From Lotus japonicus (taxonomy: Eukaryota > Streptophyta > Magnoliopsida > Fabales > Fabaceae): a stretch of 64,000 nucleotides of DNA. A program made the translations under genes and the position numbers. The notes beneath the pieces were generated by a model, which was not told the DNA's origin, made no database searches, and saw only the letters and a list, made by a program, of their open reading frames with translations. Of this stretch, positions 20,361 to 30,248 are shown piece after piece. Each line of letters starts with the position of its first letter. Positions within the stretch are counted from its first letter, which is position 1. The stretch is from positions 1,490,501-1,554,500 of the forward strand of contig NC_080043.1 in the NCBI RefSeq assembly GCF_012489685.1, written 5' to 3'.

Positions 20361-21463
20361 CTACAATGGGAAAAGGCAAGGTTGATGCGAACCCAATCAA
20401 GATGAAGGAATACCTTGCCCAGTCTGCTGCGGCGGCGAAGAAGAGGGCCGCCGAAACTGAGCAGAAGAAGAAGAATGAAGGTACTTCGGGTTCTGACAAC
20501 GTCAAGGACCCTAAACGTCAAAAAACTTCAGGTGCTGCTGGTGGTAAGCCTCTCCACCAATCGACTCTTGATTCAAAAAGTCGTCCAGCTGAGAAAAAGA
20601 AGGGACATGACAATGTCCCGCCCCCTCGACAAGATTCAAGCATGCTGATCAACCGCCCATCAACTCCATTTAGCCAAGCTGGCCCTAGTTCAGCCATTGG
20701 TGGCGAAGCTCCTCCCCCCTTGCTGAACTTGTCGGATCCTCACTTCAATGGGCTGGAATTCATGACCCGTACTTTTGACAACCGGATTCACAAGGACATT
20801 TCCGGTCAAGGTCCCCCCAACATTGCTTCCATGGCGATCCATCACGCGCTTTCTGCCGCCAGTACTGTGGTGGGAATGGCTCAGTGCGTGAAGGAGTTGA
20901 TCTCAGCCAAGAACCGTCTTGAGAAGAAGGCAGCTGATTACAAGACAGCCTATGAGCGGGCTAAAACTGGTGCTGAGACTGCCAACAACAAGCTGAAATC
21001 TGCTGAGGAGAAGTGTGCTAAGTTAACTGAAGACTTGGCTGCTTCGGACCTGCTTCTTCAAAAGACCAAGTCTCTTAAAGAAGCCATAAATGACAAGCAC
21101 ACTGCCGTTCAAGCCAAATATCAGAAGTTGGAAAAGAAATATGATCGCCTGAATGCTTCCATCCTAGGGCGTGCTTCTCTCCAATATGCTCAAGGCTTTC
21201 TGGCGGCCAAAGAGCAGATCAGTGTAGTTGAGCCGGGCTTTGATCTTTCCCGCATTGGGTGGCTGAAGGAGATCAAGGATGGTCAAGTAGTTGGTGATGA
21301 TGACATTAGCCTCGACCTCCTTCACCAATTCGATGATGAGAGTGAGCCTGAAGAAGATGGCGAGGATGGGAATGAGCAGCACAGGAATGAGGATCAAGGG
21401 AAGGAAGATCCTCAAGCTGGGACAAGCCAGGGCAACAACGCCAACAACGAGAACCTGGCTTGA
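20361..21463 (+). CDS. Retrotransposon antisense ORF, exon 2 (coiled-coil domain)
   Basis: 365 codons from the in-frame Met at 20366. First a Lys/Ala-rich basic segment (KMKEYLAQSAAAAKKRAAE), then a Pro/Ser linker, a segment LSDPHFNGLEFMTRTFDNRI, a long heptad-rich coiled coil (about residues 185-275, KNRLEKKAADYKTAYERAKT...), a globular piece (FLAAKEQISVVEPGFDL) and an acidic, Asn-rich tail ending at TGA. The layout resembles other plant antisense-ORF products and suggests an oligomeric, perhaps nuclear protein; this is inference. It is convergent with integrase, whose stop is at 21937. Confidence 0.75.
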
Positions 21464-21936
21464 ATTTGTTTTTATTTTATGAAGTTGAAATTTTTCTTTG
21501 GGCATTGCCCTGTCTTTTATTTTCATTCCAAATCATGTATGGGCGTCGCCCCCTTTTCTCTACTTTAAATGGATATCATCTTAAGTTCATTCGTTGTTTT
21601 AGTTGTTTCCAACTTTCGTTGTTACATACCTTAGCCGATTTTTCGACGAGGCTTGGTTTCTAGTGGCCACTAGAATTGCCAAGGCTTTTAACTTTTGAAG
21701 GCGATACTCTCTTATTCCGAAAGGTTTACTCGCGGTATTGCATACCTTGATACGATTTGCATTGCATGAACTCGTAATATAAATTAAAAAATATATGCGA
21801 TTCTGTTGAAATGATCCTTTCATTAATTTTCTTTCGTATGGGAACAATTGTCCCTTCCTTACAAATGTCGCCTCATTAAAAACCTTTCCAAAGAAAGGGA
21901 AAAAGAGTGCGACTTCATTTACATTTGTTGTTTCTA
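21464..21936. other. Convergent 3' region between antisense ORF and integrase
   Basis: Non-coding on both strands as far as I can see. It must hold the 3' end of the antisense transcript and the downstream part of the genomic RNA, so transcripts from the two strands may overlap here. Confidence 0.5.
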
Positions 21937-22776
21937 CTAACTAAAATACTGCTTCAGATGAGAGGCGTTCCATGTTCGTGGAACCTTTTGACCGCTTAGT
22001 TGTTCCAACTTATAAGCTCCTCCTCCAACGTCGCCTATAATCCTGTAAGGCCCGCCCCATTTGGGTGAAAGTTTGTTGTGTTTATCAGGTATTGTATTTT
22101 TTCGGAGCACTAAGTCTCCTACCCTCATTTTTCTTGGCACTACTTTCGTTGAGAACTTTCTTGCCACCTTCACTTTTCCCGCCTCATTTCTTATGTGAGC
22201 CTCTCGTTGTTCCTCGGGCAGCATGATTAGATTTGCTATTAAGTTTTCTCCGTTGTCATTTTCATTAAACCGAGCCACTCGCCAACTTTGGTTTTCAATT
22301 TCCACTGGGAGCATGGCGTCAGTTCCATAAGTTAGACGATACGGGGTTTCCTTTGTGCTTGACTGTTCCGTGGTGTTGTATGCCCAAAGAACGCCTGGTA
22401 GTTCCTCCGCCCAAAGCCCTTTTGCTTCATCCAGTTTCTTTTTTAAACCTTTCAGGATAACTTTGTTAGCCGACTCAGCCTGCCCGTTGGTTTGTGAATG
22501 TTCTACAGAGGCAAATCGCATCTCGATTCCCATTTCATCATAAAATTCCCGGGTAACACTACTTGTGAATTGGGTTCCATTATCCATTACTAACGCCATG
22601 GGGACCCCAAATCTACAAACAATCCTTCGCCACAGGAAGTTCCTGACCTTGGCGGCTGTGATAGTCGCCACCGCCTCGGCTTCTATCCACTTAGTGAAGT
22701 AATCAACCGCCACGATGATGTACTTCATTTGTTCCTTCGCTACAGGGAATGGTCCTAAGATATCAGTCCCCCACAT
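21937..22776 (-). CDS. Retrotransposon integrase core and C-terminus
   Basis: 279 codons in the same frame as the RT, separated from it by a TGA at 22788-22786. The catalytic triad is visible as D5 (WGTDILGP), D65 (MDNGTQF) and E101 (NGQAESAN), with the expected D-35-E spacing. The C-terminal part has the SPKWGGPYRI motif (GPY/F module). The product inserts element cDNA into the host genome. The stop falls where the family has a conserved Trp before PFAMWG, so this part is not joined to its zinc-binding N-terminus. Confidence 0.9.
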   Translation of the reverse strand: MWGTDILGPFPVAKEQMKYIIVAVDYFTKWIEAEAVATITAAKVRNFLWRRIVCRFGVPMALVMDNGTQFTSSVTREFYDEMGIEMRFASVEHSQTNGQAESANKVILKGLKKKLDEAKGLWAEELPGVLWAYNTTEQSSTKETPYRLTYGTDAMLPVEIENQSWRVARFNENDNGENLIANLIMLPEEQREAHIRNEAGKVKVARKFSTKVVPRKMRVGDLVLRKNTIPDKHNKLSPKWGGPYRIIGDVGGGAYKLEQLSGQKVPRTWNASHLKQYFS

Positions 22777-22785
22777 GGCGAACGG

Positions 22786-25113
22786 TCAGGGCGCCATCAT
22801 GGTTGTTAATTCTTCTAGTGGAGCCTTGTGCAAATCAGAAAAGACTTGACATTTTTCACATTTCTTCACATACTCCAAACAATCCTTCTTCATGGTTGGC
22901 CAATAGAATCCTGCTCTTATCACTTTTATTGCCAAGGATCGCCCGCCGATATGACTAGAACACACACCTTCGTGGACTTCCGCCATTATTCCGAGGGCAT
23001 CCTTGGTATCGACACATTTGAGCATAGGAGACATGATTCCCCGCCGATACAACTCACCATCCACCAGTGTGTAGAAACTGGCTTCCCTGCGTTTTGTTCT
23101 CGTGTTCAAATCATCCTCCTTTGGTGGATTCTCTAAGAAGGTCTTAATCGATTCCATCCAAGGTAGCTCGCCCTCACTAACTGACTTTACAGCTTTCAAC
23201 TTTATTTCTACCAAATCAATGCTCGGGCGAGGCAGGGTTTCTTGAATGACTGTTTGGTAGTTGCCCAATCTCCCTGTGCTTGCCAACTTCGCCAACACAT
23301 CAGCCCTCTCATTTTGTCCCCTCGGGACATGTTCTATTTTGATTTCTTTGACCTCCATCATCAATCTGCGCACCACTTCCAAATATTTGGACAGTTGCGG
23401 ATCCTTCACCTGGTACTCGCCTTTCACTTGCTTAACCACTAACTGCGAATCTCCTTTGATAAATAACTTATGGACTCCCAACTCAATGGCCAACTTTAAG
23501 CCGGCAATCAGAGCCTCGTACTCAGATTGATTATTGCTCGCCTTGAACTCGAACTTGAGAGACTGTTCAATGATCATTTTATCTGGACTTTCGATTGTTA
23601 TTCCCGCCCCACTTCCAGTGTTATTAGAGGATCCATCCACGGACAGGACCCATTCTCCTTGAGTCTTCTCTCCTTCAGTGGGTGTTAATTCCGCCACGAA
23701 GTCAATTAAACTCTGGACTGTGACTTGGCCCCTTGGCTCATATTGTATGTCATATTCTGATAGCTCAACTGACCAGCTAACCAATCGCCCTGATAAATCA
23801 GGCTTCTGAAGTACTTGCCTTAAGGGAACATCAGTTTTAACTTTGACTTGGAAACTTTGGAAGTAAGGTCTGAGGCGCCTTGCAGTTTTCAGAATCGCCA
23901 AAGCCGCCTTTTCAATTTTTTGGTACCGCAATTCTGCCCCCTGTAAAGTATGGCTCACGAAATATATAACTTTCTGCTTTTTTCCTTCTTCCTGGAGCAA
24001 CACCGTACTTACCGCCTTGTCAGTAACCGCTAAATAGAGCACTAATGGAACGCCTGGTGTTGGCTTGGAGAGTACTGGTAATGTGGCCAATGTTTCTTTC
24101 AATTTGGTAAAAGCTTGTTCGCATTCCTCTGTCCACTGAAACTTTGAATTCTTTTTTAAACATGTGAAGAACGGGGCCGCTTTGTCACCCGCCATTGGCA
24201 AGAAACGTGACAAGGCGGCCATTCGCCCTGTCAAACGCTGAACCTCCTTTACACTTGTTGGGCTTTTCATCTCCAAGATCGCCCTTCCCTTATCAGGGTT
24301 CACTTCTATTCCTCTTGATGTTAACATAAATCCCAAGAACTTTCCTCCCTGGATCCCAAAAGAACACTTCTCAGGATTCAACTTCATTTGATATGTTCTT
24401 AACTGAGTAAACGCTTCTTTGAGATCGCCCCCATGATCACTAGCCCTGGCGGACTTTACGATCATGTCGTCCACATACACCTCCATATTCCTGCCTACTT
24501 GTTTTGAAAAAATTTTATCCATAAGCCGTTGGTACGTAGCTCCTGCATTCTTCAAACCAAAAGGCATTGTCTTGTAACAATAGTTCGCCTGATTGGTCAT
24601 AAATGCTGTACTTTCTTCATCCGAGGGGTGCATCATAATCTGATTATAGCCTGAATAAGCGTCCATGAGACTTAAAAGTTCATTCCCTGAAGCTCCATCC
24701 ACAAGTTTGTCAACATTGGGAAGTGGGTACGAATCTTTGGGACACACTTTGTTCAGGCTTGTGTAGTCCGTGCACATTCGCCATTTCCCATTGGCCTTCT
24801 TGACCATTACAACATTGGCGAGCCACGTTGGGTACTGTACCTCACGGATGAAGCGGGCCTTGATCAATTTTTCAGTCTCTAATTGTACAGCTTTGTTCTT
24901 TTCTTCACTCATTCTTCGCCTTGGTTGGATGACTGGGGTCGCCCCTGGTCGTATGGCTAGTTTGTGAGTGATCACCTTGGGATCGATCCCTGGCACATCA
25001 TTGATGGTCCATGCGAAGAGATCTAGATTATCACCCAGAAGGGTGATTAGTCTTTCCTCTTGTTCTGCTGTCAAACTACTGCCAATCTTTAGAAGCTTGT
25101 CCTTGACTTGCAC
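22786..25113 (-). CDS. Retrotransposon RT - RNase H - archaeal-type RNase H - IN zinc finger
   Basis: 775 codons. Reverse transcriptase about residues 85-275, with LMDAYSGYNQI (149-159) and the active site YVDD (213-216). First RNase H about 355-470, somewhat degenerate. Second, archaeal-like RNase H about 487-612 with D493, E532, D555 and D605. Then the HHCC zinc-binding part of integrase (H714, H721, C752, C755). The frame is continuous with gag-pro upstream; only a TAG at 25116-25114 separates them, so it does not start independently (25113 is a GTG). It normally forms part of a gag-pol polyprotein. Confidence 0.92.
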   Translation of the reverse strand: MQVKDKLLKIGSSLTAEQEERLITLLGDNLDLFAWTINDVPGIDPKVITHKLAIRPGATPVIQPRRRMSEEKNKAVQLETEKLIKARFIREVQYPTWLANVVMVKKANGKWRMCTDYTSLNKVCPKDSYPLPNVDKLVDGASGNELLSLMDAYSGYNQIMMHPSDEESTAFMTNQANYCYKTMPFGLKNAGATYQRLMDKIFSKQVGRNMEVYVDDMIVKSARASDHGGDLKEAFTQLRTYQMKLNPEKCSFGIQGGKFLGFMLTSRGIEVNPDKGRAILEMKSPTSVKEVQRLTGRMAALSRFLPMAGDKAAPFFTCLKKNSKFQWTEECEQAFTKLKETLATLPVLSKPTPGVPLVLYLAVTDKAVSTVLLQEEGKKQKVIYFVSHTLQGAELRYQKIEKAALAILKTARRLRPYFQSFQVKVKTDVPLRQVLQKPDLSGRLVSWSVELSEYDIQYEPRGQVTVQSLIDFVAELTPTEGEKTQGEWVLSVDGSSNNTGSGAGITIESPDKMIIEQSLKFEFKASNNQSEYEALIAGLKLAIELGVHKLFIKGDSQLVVKQVKGEYQVKDPQLSKYLEVVRRLMMEVKEIKIEHVPRGQNERADVLAKLASTGRLGNYQTVIQETLPRPSIDLVEIKLKAVKSVSEGELPWMESIKTFLENPPKEDDLNTRTKRREASFYTLVDGELYRRGIMSPMLKCVDTKDALGIMAEVHEGVCSSHIGGRSLAIKVIRAGFYWPTMKKDCLEYVKKCEKCQVFSDLHKAPLEELTTMMAP

Positions 25114-27396
25114 CTACTTGGTTTCTTCCAGAGGTTGTGGGCGAAAGTCATCAGCATCGTCTCTTGGGTCCAAGCTAAATCCTTCTTGTGGGAAAATTTC
25201 TGTAATTCGATGGCTCTCCTTGGCGGCCCTTCGCCCATAGAGCGCCACGCTTCTCAAATAGCATTCCCTTGCTGCATTCTGGTCTACACGCAATATCCCG
25301 ACCTTCCCATTGCAGGCGGGATATTTAACAGTTAAATGAGCAGTTGAGATGACCGCGCAGACCTTGTTGAGGGTGTCTCGCCCCAAGAGTACATTGTAAT
25401 TGGCTCTACACGCCAATACTAAGTACTTTACTTGAAATTTCTTGACAAACTCTCCTTCTCCAAAGGCAGTCGGAATTTCGACGTATCCCCGCACACTGAC
25501 ACGGTCCCCTGTGAATCCCACCAAAGTTCCCTTGTATGGTTTCAAATCTGATTCCTTTAGTCCCAGGCGATCAAAGGCCTCTCCATAGATGATATCCGCC
25601 GAAGATCCCTGGTCTAAGAATACTTTCTTTGTCACATAATTGTTAACCCTGATTGTCACCACAATTGGATCGTTGTCATGAGGAATTACATGCGCGAAAT
25701 CCTGAGGGGTAAATATAATAGGGGAATGATTCACCCAACACTCGTCTTCGTTCGACTCCTGTACCGAGTGTACTGCCGCCACGTAGCGTTTTCTAGCCTT
25801 ACTTGAAATTGCACCTCCGCCAAATCCTCCTGCAATAGATGAGCATTCCCCAACAGGATCGCCCAACTCTTCAACTATTTCTTTACCTTTGCCTTTGTCC
25901 CCCTGAGTGATCTTAGCTACCTCCGGCGTTGCTGTGTCTTTAACAAAGTTTGTCAAATGGCCAGCTTTAATCAAGCGATCAATTTCCCGCCTTAAATTCC
26001 AGCAATTATCTGTCGTATGCCCCAATGCCTTGTGGTACTCGCACCACCTATTGGTGTCCACGTTAGCTGGCGGCCGCCGTGGTGGTGGTGGATACTGCAC
26101 AACGTTGGTCTGCCCAACTGCCCTTAAAATGGTACTCAAGGGTGCATTCAACTTAGTAAGTGGAACTGGTGCGGGCGAAGCACCAGGCTGACCAGCTGTG
26201 GCAGCAGTGGGACCTTGTGGATTTCTGTGCCATGTATTTTGAAAGCCAGGTTTAGAGTTTTGGTATGGTCCCGGTCTTGGTACACGGGGGGTTTGCGCTA
26301 TCCTGGTTTCCTTCCCCGCCTTGGATTTGTCCTGTGAAACACCGCCAGATTGAGACTGCTTGCGTCCTTCCTCTCTTTCTTGTTTCTTCTGATCATCTTG
26401 CTCGATTAATATGAACTCTTGAACACGAGCGTGAAGATCCATCATATCCTTCGCCGGTCGCCTTGTTAAGTCTCTATTCAAATCTCCCGCCCGAAGGCCA
26501 TTTTTGAATGACGCCAAACAAACATCTGGATTTTCATCCTCCAACTGTACCGCCATCTTGCTGAAGCGTGCCATGTAGGTTTTTAATTTCTCGCCTGGTT
26601 GCTGATGTATGTTGATAAGATCAAACATTGTTGCTTTTGTGGTTTTATTGGCGGAAAATTGAGTCAGAAACTTAGTGGACAGATCAGTGAAATTATCAAT
26701 GGAGAAGGGCGGTTGTCGAATGAACCACTGCATCGCCATGCCTTTGAACGTGGAAGGCAATAATCGACATTTTACCGCATCCGTCGCCCCGCCGATCACC
26801 ATTTTGGTATTGAAATATCTAAGGTGCTCCATAGGATCAGACTCGCCCGAAAAGGCGTCTAATGCCATGGTTTGCAGGTGCTTTGGAATGTCCACCCTAG
26901 TGATGGCTGGAACAAAAGGTTGGAATTCAACTACATCCTCCGCCTCCAGGCGTTGTTCTTGCTTAAAATCCTGCCGCTGAGTGAGATACTCAACTTGGGC
27001 TTGCAACTGCTCGTTTTGGGACTGCACCTTCTGTAAGGTATCTAACATTTGTTGCAAAGCCGCAGGCGTGATACCTGTCACTGCCTCTTGTGCTCTCCGT
27101 GGAGCAGTGGTTTTAAAATCTTCCAAGTTCACATATTCAGGCGGCGTTGAACACCGCCGAACACCTGGATCTGATTTAGCGATCAGATCTGAAGGTCTTC
27201 CCGGAGCTGCATTCACCAATGACGCTGGCGACGGCGCCACTGAGTGGACCCCCTCCGAGGAAGCTTCCTGCTCCTGCTCGTCCAGTACGGGACGGTTGTT
27301 GTTTCGTCCGCCGCCGCGACCGCCATGTCGACCACCACCGCGCCGGCGATGATCGCGTCGACCCATGCCGCATGAACGAGTCTCCATGGCTCGCAA
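25114..27396 (-). CDS. Retrotransposon gag-protease
   Basis: 760 codons from ATG at 27396. Arg/Gly-rich N-terminus, capsid (Retrotrans_gag) about residues 165-335 (MEHLRYFNTKMVI, AMQWFIRQ), a charged linker, a single variant zinc knuckle C452-x2-H455-x4-H460-x4-C465, and an aspartic protease with DQGSS at 595-599. The DQGSS variant is usual for the Tat clade. Gag packages the genomic RNA and the protease cleaves the polyprotein. It ends at a TAG, beyond which the same frame runs on into RT. Leader 27397-27447 is short. Confidence 0.92.
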   Translation of the reverse strand: MRAMETRSCGMGRRDHRRRGGGRHGGRGGGRNNNRPVLDEQEQEASSEGVHSVAPSPASLVNAAPGRPSDLIAKSDPGVRRCSTPPEYVNLEDFKTTAPRRAQEAVTGITPAALQQMLDTLQKVQSQNEQLQAQVEYLTQRQDFKQEQRLEAEDVVEFQPFVPAITRVDIPKHLQTMALDAFSGESDPMEHLRYFNTKMVIGGATDAVKCRLLPSTFKGMAMQWFIRQPPFSIDNFTDLSTKFLTQFSANKTTKATMFDLINIHQQPGEKLKTYMARFSKMAVQLEDENPDVCLASFKNGLRAGDLNRDLTRRPAKDMMDLHARVQEFILIEQDDQKKQEREEGRKQSQSGGVSQDKSKAGKETRIAQTPRVPRPGPYQNSKPGFQNTWHRNPQGPTAATAGQPGASPAPVPLTKLNAPLSTILRAVGQTNVVQYPPPPRRPPANVDTNRWCEYHKALGHTTDNCWNLRREIDRLIKAGHLTNFVKDTATPEVAKITQGDKGKGKEIVEELGDPVGECSSIAGGFGGGAISSKARKRYVAAVHSVQESNEDECWVNHSPIIFTPQDFAHVIPHDNDPIVVTIRVNNYVTKKVFLDQGSSADIIYGEAFDRLGLKESDLKPYKGTLVGFTGDRVSVRGYVEIPTAFGEGEFVKKFQVKYLVLACRANYNVLLGRDTLNKVCAVISTAHLTVKYPACNGKVGILRVDQNAARECYLRSVALYGRRAAKESHRITEIFPQEGFSLDPRDDADDFRPQPLEETK

Positions 27397-27437
27397 TTCC
27401 TCCTTCTGTCACCGGAAGAGCTGAGTCAGAGCCACAG

Positions 27438-27446
27438 ACGGCGCCA
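27438..27446 (-). other. Primer-binding site matching tRNA-Asp
   Basis: On the minus strand TGGCGCCGT starts one base after the 5' LTR. It is the complement of CCA plus the discriminator and first acceptor-stem bases of the tRNA-Asp encoded at 57109-57180 (ACGGCG-CCA). Complementarity stops after about nine bases. Confidence 0.7.
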
Positions 27447-27447
27447 A

Positions 27448-27825
27448 TGTTCTGTACTAGGGCAAGCTTATGTAAAAGAATGACAGAAAGTAAACCCTAG
27501 CAGAGCACTAAAATAGCAAAACTACCATAAAAGGAATATTCTCATTAATGCTGAAAAAGTTGGTTTCGTACAAGTGGATGACCTCCCCTTTTATAGAGGG
27601 GGTGGCCATGATATGGATCTTTCCTATATTTGGGCCTGACAATCAGGGCCCAAATCCCCGTACATATAAGACAAATCCAAAGGAATCTTCCAGCTGGCTT
27701 GTGGGTCCATCACCTAAGGGAGGGCAACGAAGCTCGTCATGTTGCCTTTCCCGCCATGGCTATCTTCAATGGTTTATTGTTCATTTTGGGCGGGACATAA
27801 TCTTCTTTATGTCCCGCCCAGTCCA
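27448..27825 (-). repeat. LTR (element 5' LTR)
   Basis: 378 bp, the element's promoter LTR. It carries the same terminal 14-bp inverted repeat as its partner. TSD ATAAT follows at 27826-27830. Confidence 0.95.
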
Positions 27826-28209
27826 ATAATGGTCATATATTTGGAACTCAAACAAAACACAGATACACGCCTTTAGCTTGTTTTTGCTCCCTTTTGGGAG
27901 ACCCCTCTTTCTAGCTGACGAAATTTGATTCTTCTTAGGCCGCCCCCTCTTAGGCTTATAGGCTTTGATTATGCCCTAATAATCTCCTCGTCCTCCACAA
28001 GTAGGCCCTCCATCGCAAGGGATCCAAGCGGTGTATCTTTTTTTTTTTTCGCTTTACCTTAGTTTAGTAGCATTTGTTACTGATTCAAATTTCTCAATAG
28101 CGACCACTAAGAGCATATTGAAGTGTCTTATGAACTTGCATTGAGGAACAATGTCTCATCCTCGAGTAATCGCTTGATTAGAGAATTACTTTGTTGATTT
28201 TTCTCAGCT

Positions 28210-28314
28210 TTTTTTTTGATAAGCCTAAATTGCATTCAACTAGCACAAGGGGTGCTAACCCGAATACAGAGGAGGGGAACTAGTCAAAGAAAGACTAGAA
28301 CCCACAAGAGTACA
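28210..28314 (-). mobile_element. 105-bp non-LTR retroelement tail with 17-bp TSD
   Basis: Flanked by perfect GTTGATTTTTCTCAGCT repeats (28193-28209 and 28315-28331). Poly-T at the left end shows minus orientation with a poly-A tail. Too short to code; a very short SINE or heavily 5'-truncated LINE. Shared copy at 35801-35904. Confidence 0.8.
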
Positions 28315-28629
28315 GTTGATTTTTCTCAGCTGACTCACACAACTACCTAATCCCCTATTTGTAAACCAGTGGTTTGGATATTTTGTTAGATGTTTATTTG
28401 TTTTCACTAATAGTTATAAAAGTGCCACAAAGTTATACAAGAGATTGTGGAACACAATAGGAAAATTGTTTTTACATATGGTTTTTATGTAAATCATGAA
28501 ATCAAGTAAAAAAACATGTTATTACAATTAGGGTTGGTAAAACACTAAAACCCAAAGAGAAAATAAATACCCTTTTGTTTTTAGTAGTAGAGGTGCCGAG
28601 TTCCTAAGAATAAGAATCTGCAATCCATG

Positions 28630-28757
28630 TTCCTGAATGATAGTTTAAGTGGTATATAAGAGTTAGACTATATATGAGTTGAGAATGTAAAGGTCCAAAG
28701 ATTGATCACTAGAAGTTGTAATTTACTAATTTATATTTTCGATGTACAAAAGAAAAA
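28630..28757 (+). mobile_element. SINE copy, 12-bp TSD
   Basis: Starts close to GATAGTTTAAGTGGTA (A-box-like), contains AAAGATTGATCACT (degenerate B-box region) and ends AAAGAAAAA. Perfect TSD CTGCAATCCATG at 28618-28629 and 28758-28769. Same family style as the copies at 4385, 39336 and 50449. Confidence 0.7.
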
Positions 28758-30248
28758 CTGCAATCCATGACAAAAAAAAACCCAGCCAAGCATTTAGGTT
28801 TACTTCACACTAGTATTGAATCTGTGTAATGCAAAGATGGAGAACGAAGGGCACGAATGTATAATTTAAAGATAAATTAACATATATACATCATAAAAAC
28901 ATTGAAAAATAATTAAATCAAATCATACTAAAAAACATCTTTGTAAACTACATTCGTTGTTGTTGAACATGTTTTTTCTTCATTATCAAGTGCAAGAATC
29001 TTCAACCATTGTTTGCTTGTCACGCCTTACGACAATAGTCTTTTTGAAATTGAGTTTATAATTATGCTTTGTAGCCCTATATTGGCCGGTATTTGCACCT
29101 ATGCCAAAATTTTGAAATTGATAAACGTTCTCTTCTTGCAAATATTTGTAAAAATATTTTACAATGTTACTGTCAATGGAAGCTTGAATTTTATCACCCT
29201 AAAAAAATGAAAAAAATATATATTATAAGGAAATTGAGGAAACTGTAAAAACAATTTTTCTAAGAAAAAATAGAAAAATAACGGAAAGAGTGTCAAAACA
29301 ACATTTGCATCAAGTAGAACCATGTCTATAATATGAGACATTGAAATTCTTAAATCTTGGAATAGGCCAAAGCCGAATCATTTTTGCCATGAGTTTCACA
29401 TCTTTTCCAGGTTTGATGCTTTTGATATTTTTACATAAAAAAGTCATTGATAGAAAAACCAAGTTGCAAAAGAACGATAGAATAAATAAACTGATGAAAG
29501 AAAACTTGTTTGATAACTATCCTAGTGTACTTGTGTATTTATAATACCTTGATAGCAACATATTTTTCTTTGTGAAATAGATAGAAAAGTTACTTTTTTT
29601 TTTCTAATCCTAGTTACATTCTAATTCCTTTTTTTCTAATTTGTTATACTTTTAATCAATATACCAAAATCATTTTAATCTTTTCATATGTATATACGAA
29701 AACATAAAATTCAGACTTTTCGAGCTCATTTTTTTTCTAATCCTAGTTACATTCTAATTTTTTTTTCAAATTTGTTATGCTTTGAATTATTATGTCAAAA
29801 TTATTTTAATCCTCCAGATATATACACGAAAAGTTAAATACAAAATATTTGAGTTAATTTTCAAATCAATCATTTAAAACTATTTGATATCAAATTTTTC
29901 TATGTCATTTTGAATGTAAAATGAATACATTTTTTATTTTTTAATATAAAAAATAGGGTTACCCTAAAAAATAATCATAATCAATAAAAAAAAACTTTGT
30001 ATCTTTTTTTTCTTCTTCGAGAAATGAAGATATTATATAATAATAGAAGTCGAGTACAAAATAAGAAGCAGAGTTTGAACCACTACAAAAAAACAGAAAA
30101 AAGTCACAATTAACTTTTATTAAATATTATAATATCATTAATAACCATTAAATGCAATATTAATACATCAATTATTTTCAAAAAAAATTACAATTGAATT
30201 TTTTTTTTTCGAGAAATGAAGATATTATATAATAACAGAAGTCTAATA

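Larger units (their letters stand above)
18272..27825 (-). mobile_element. Ty3/gypsy (Tat-clade) LTR retrotransposon, 9,554 bp
   Basis: Two 378-bp LTRs (TGTTCTGTAC...CAGTCCA on +) flank gag-pro-RT-RH-aRH-INT coded on the minus strand. The TSD is ATAAT (18267-18271 and 27826-27830). By eye the LTRs differ at a single position (AAATCTAAAGG versus AAATCCAAAGG), so the insertion is recent. Tat-clade features are a DQGSS protease, YVDDMIVKS in the RT, a second RNase H domain before integrase, and an antisense ORF between integrase and the 3' LTR. The pol frame is continuous except for two in-frame stops. Present coding state: probably non-autonomous, but structurally complete. Confidence 0.95.

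Noticed and set aside
25113..25113. Independent start of the RT ORF at 25113
   Set aside because: The codon is GTG directly after a TAG in an otherwise continuous frame. It is best read as an interrupted gag-pol fusion, not a separate gene.
22828..27500. Several + strand frames of 60-123 codons opposite gag-pol
   Set aside because: Shadows of the strong minus-strand coding sequence, with no motifs of their own.
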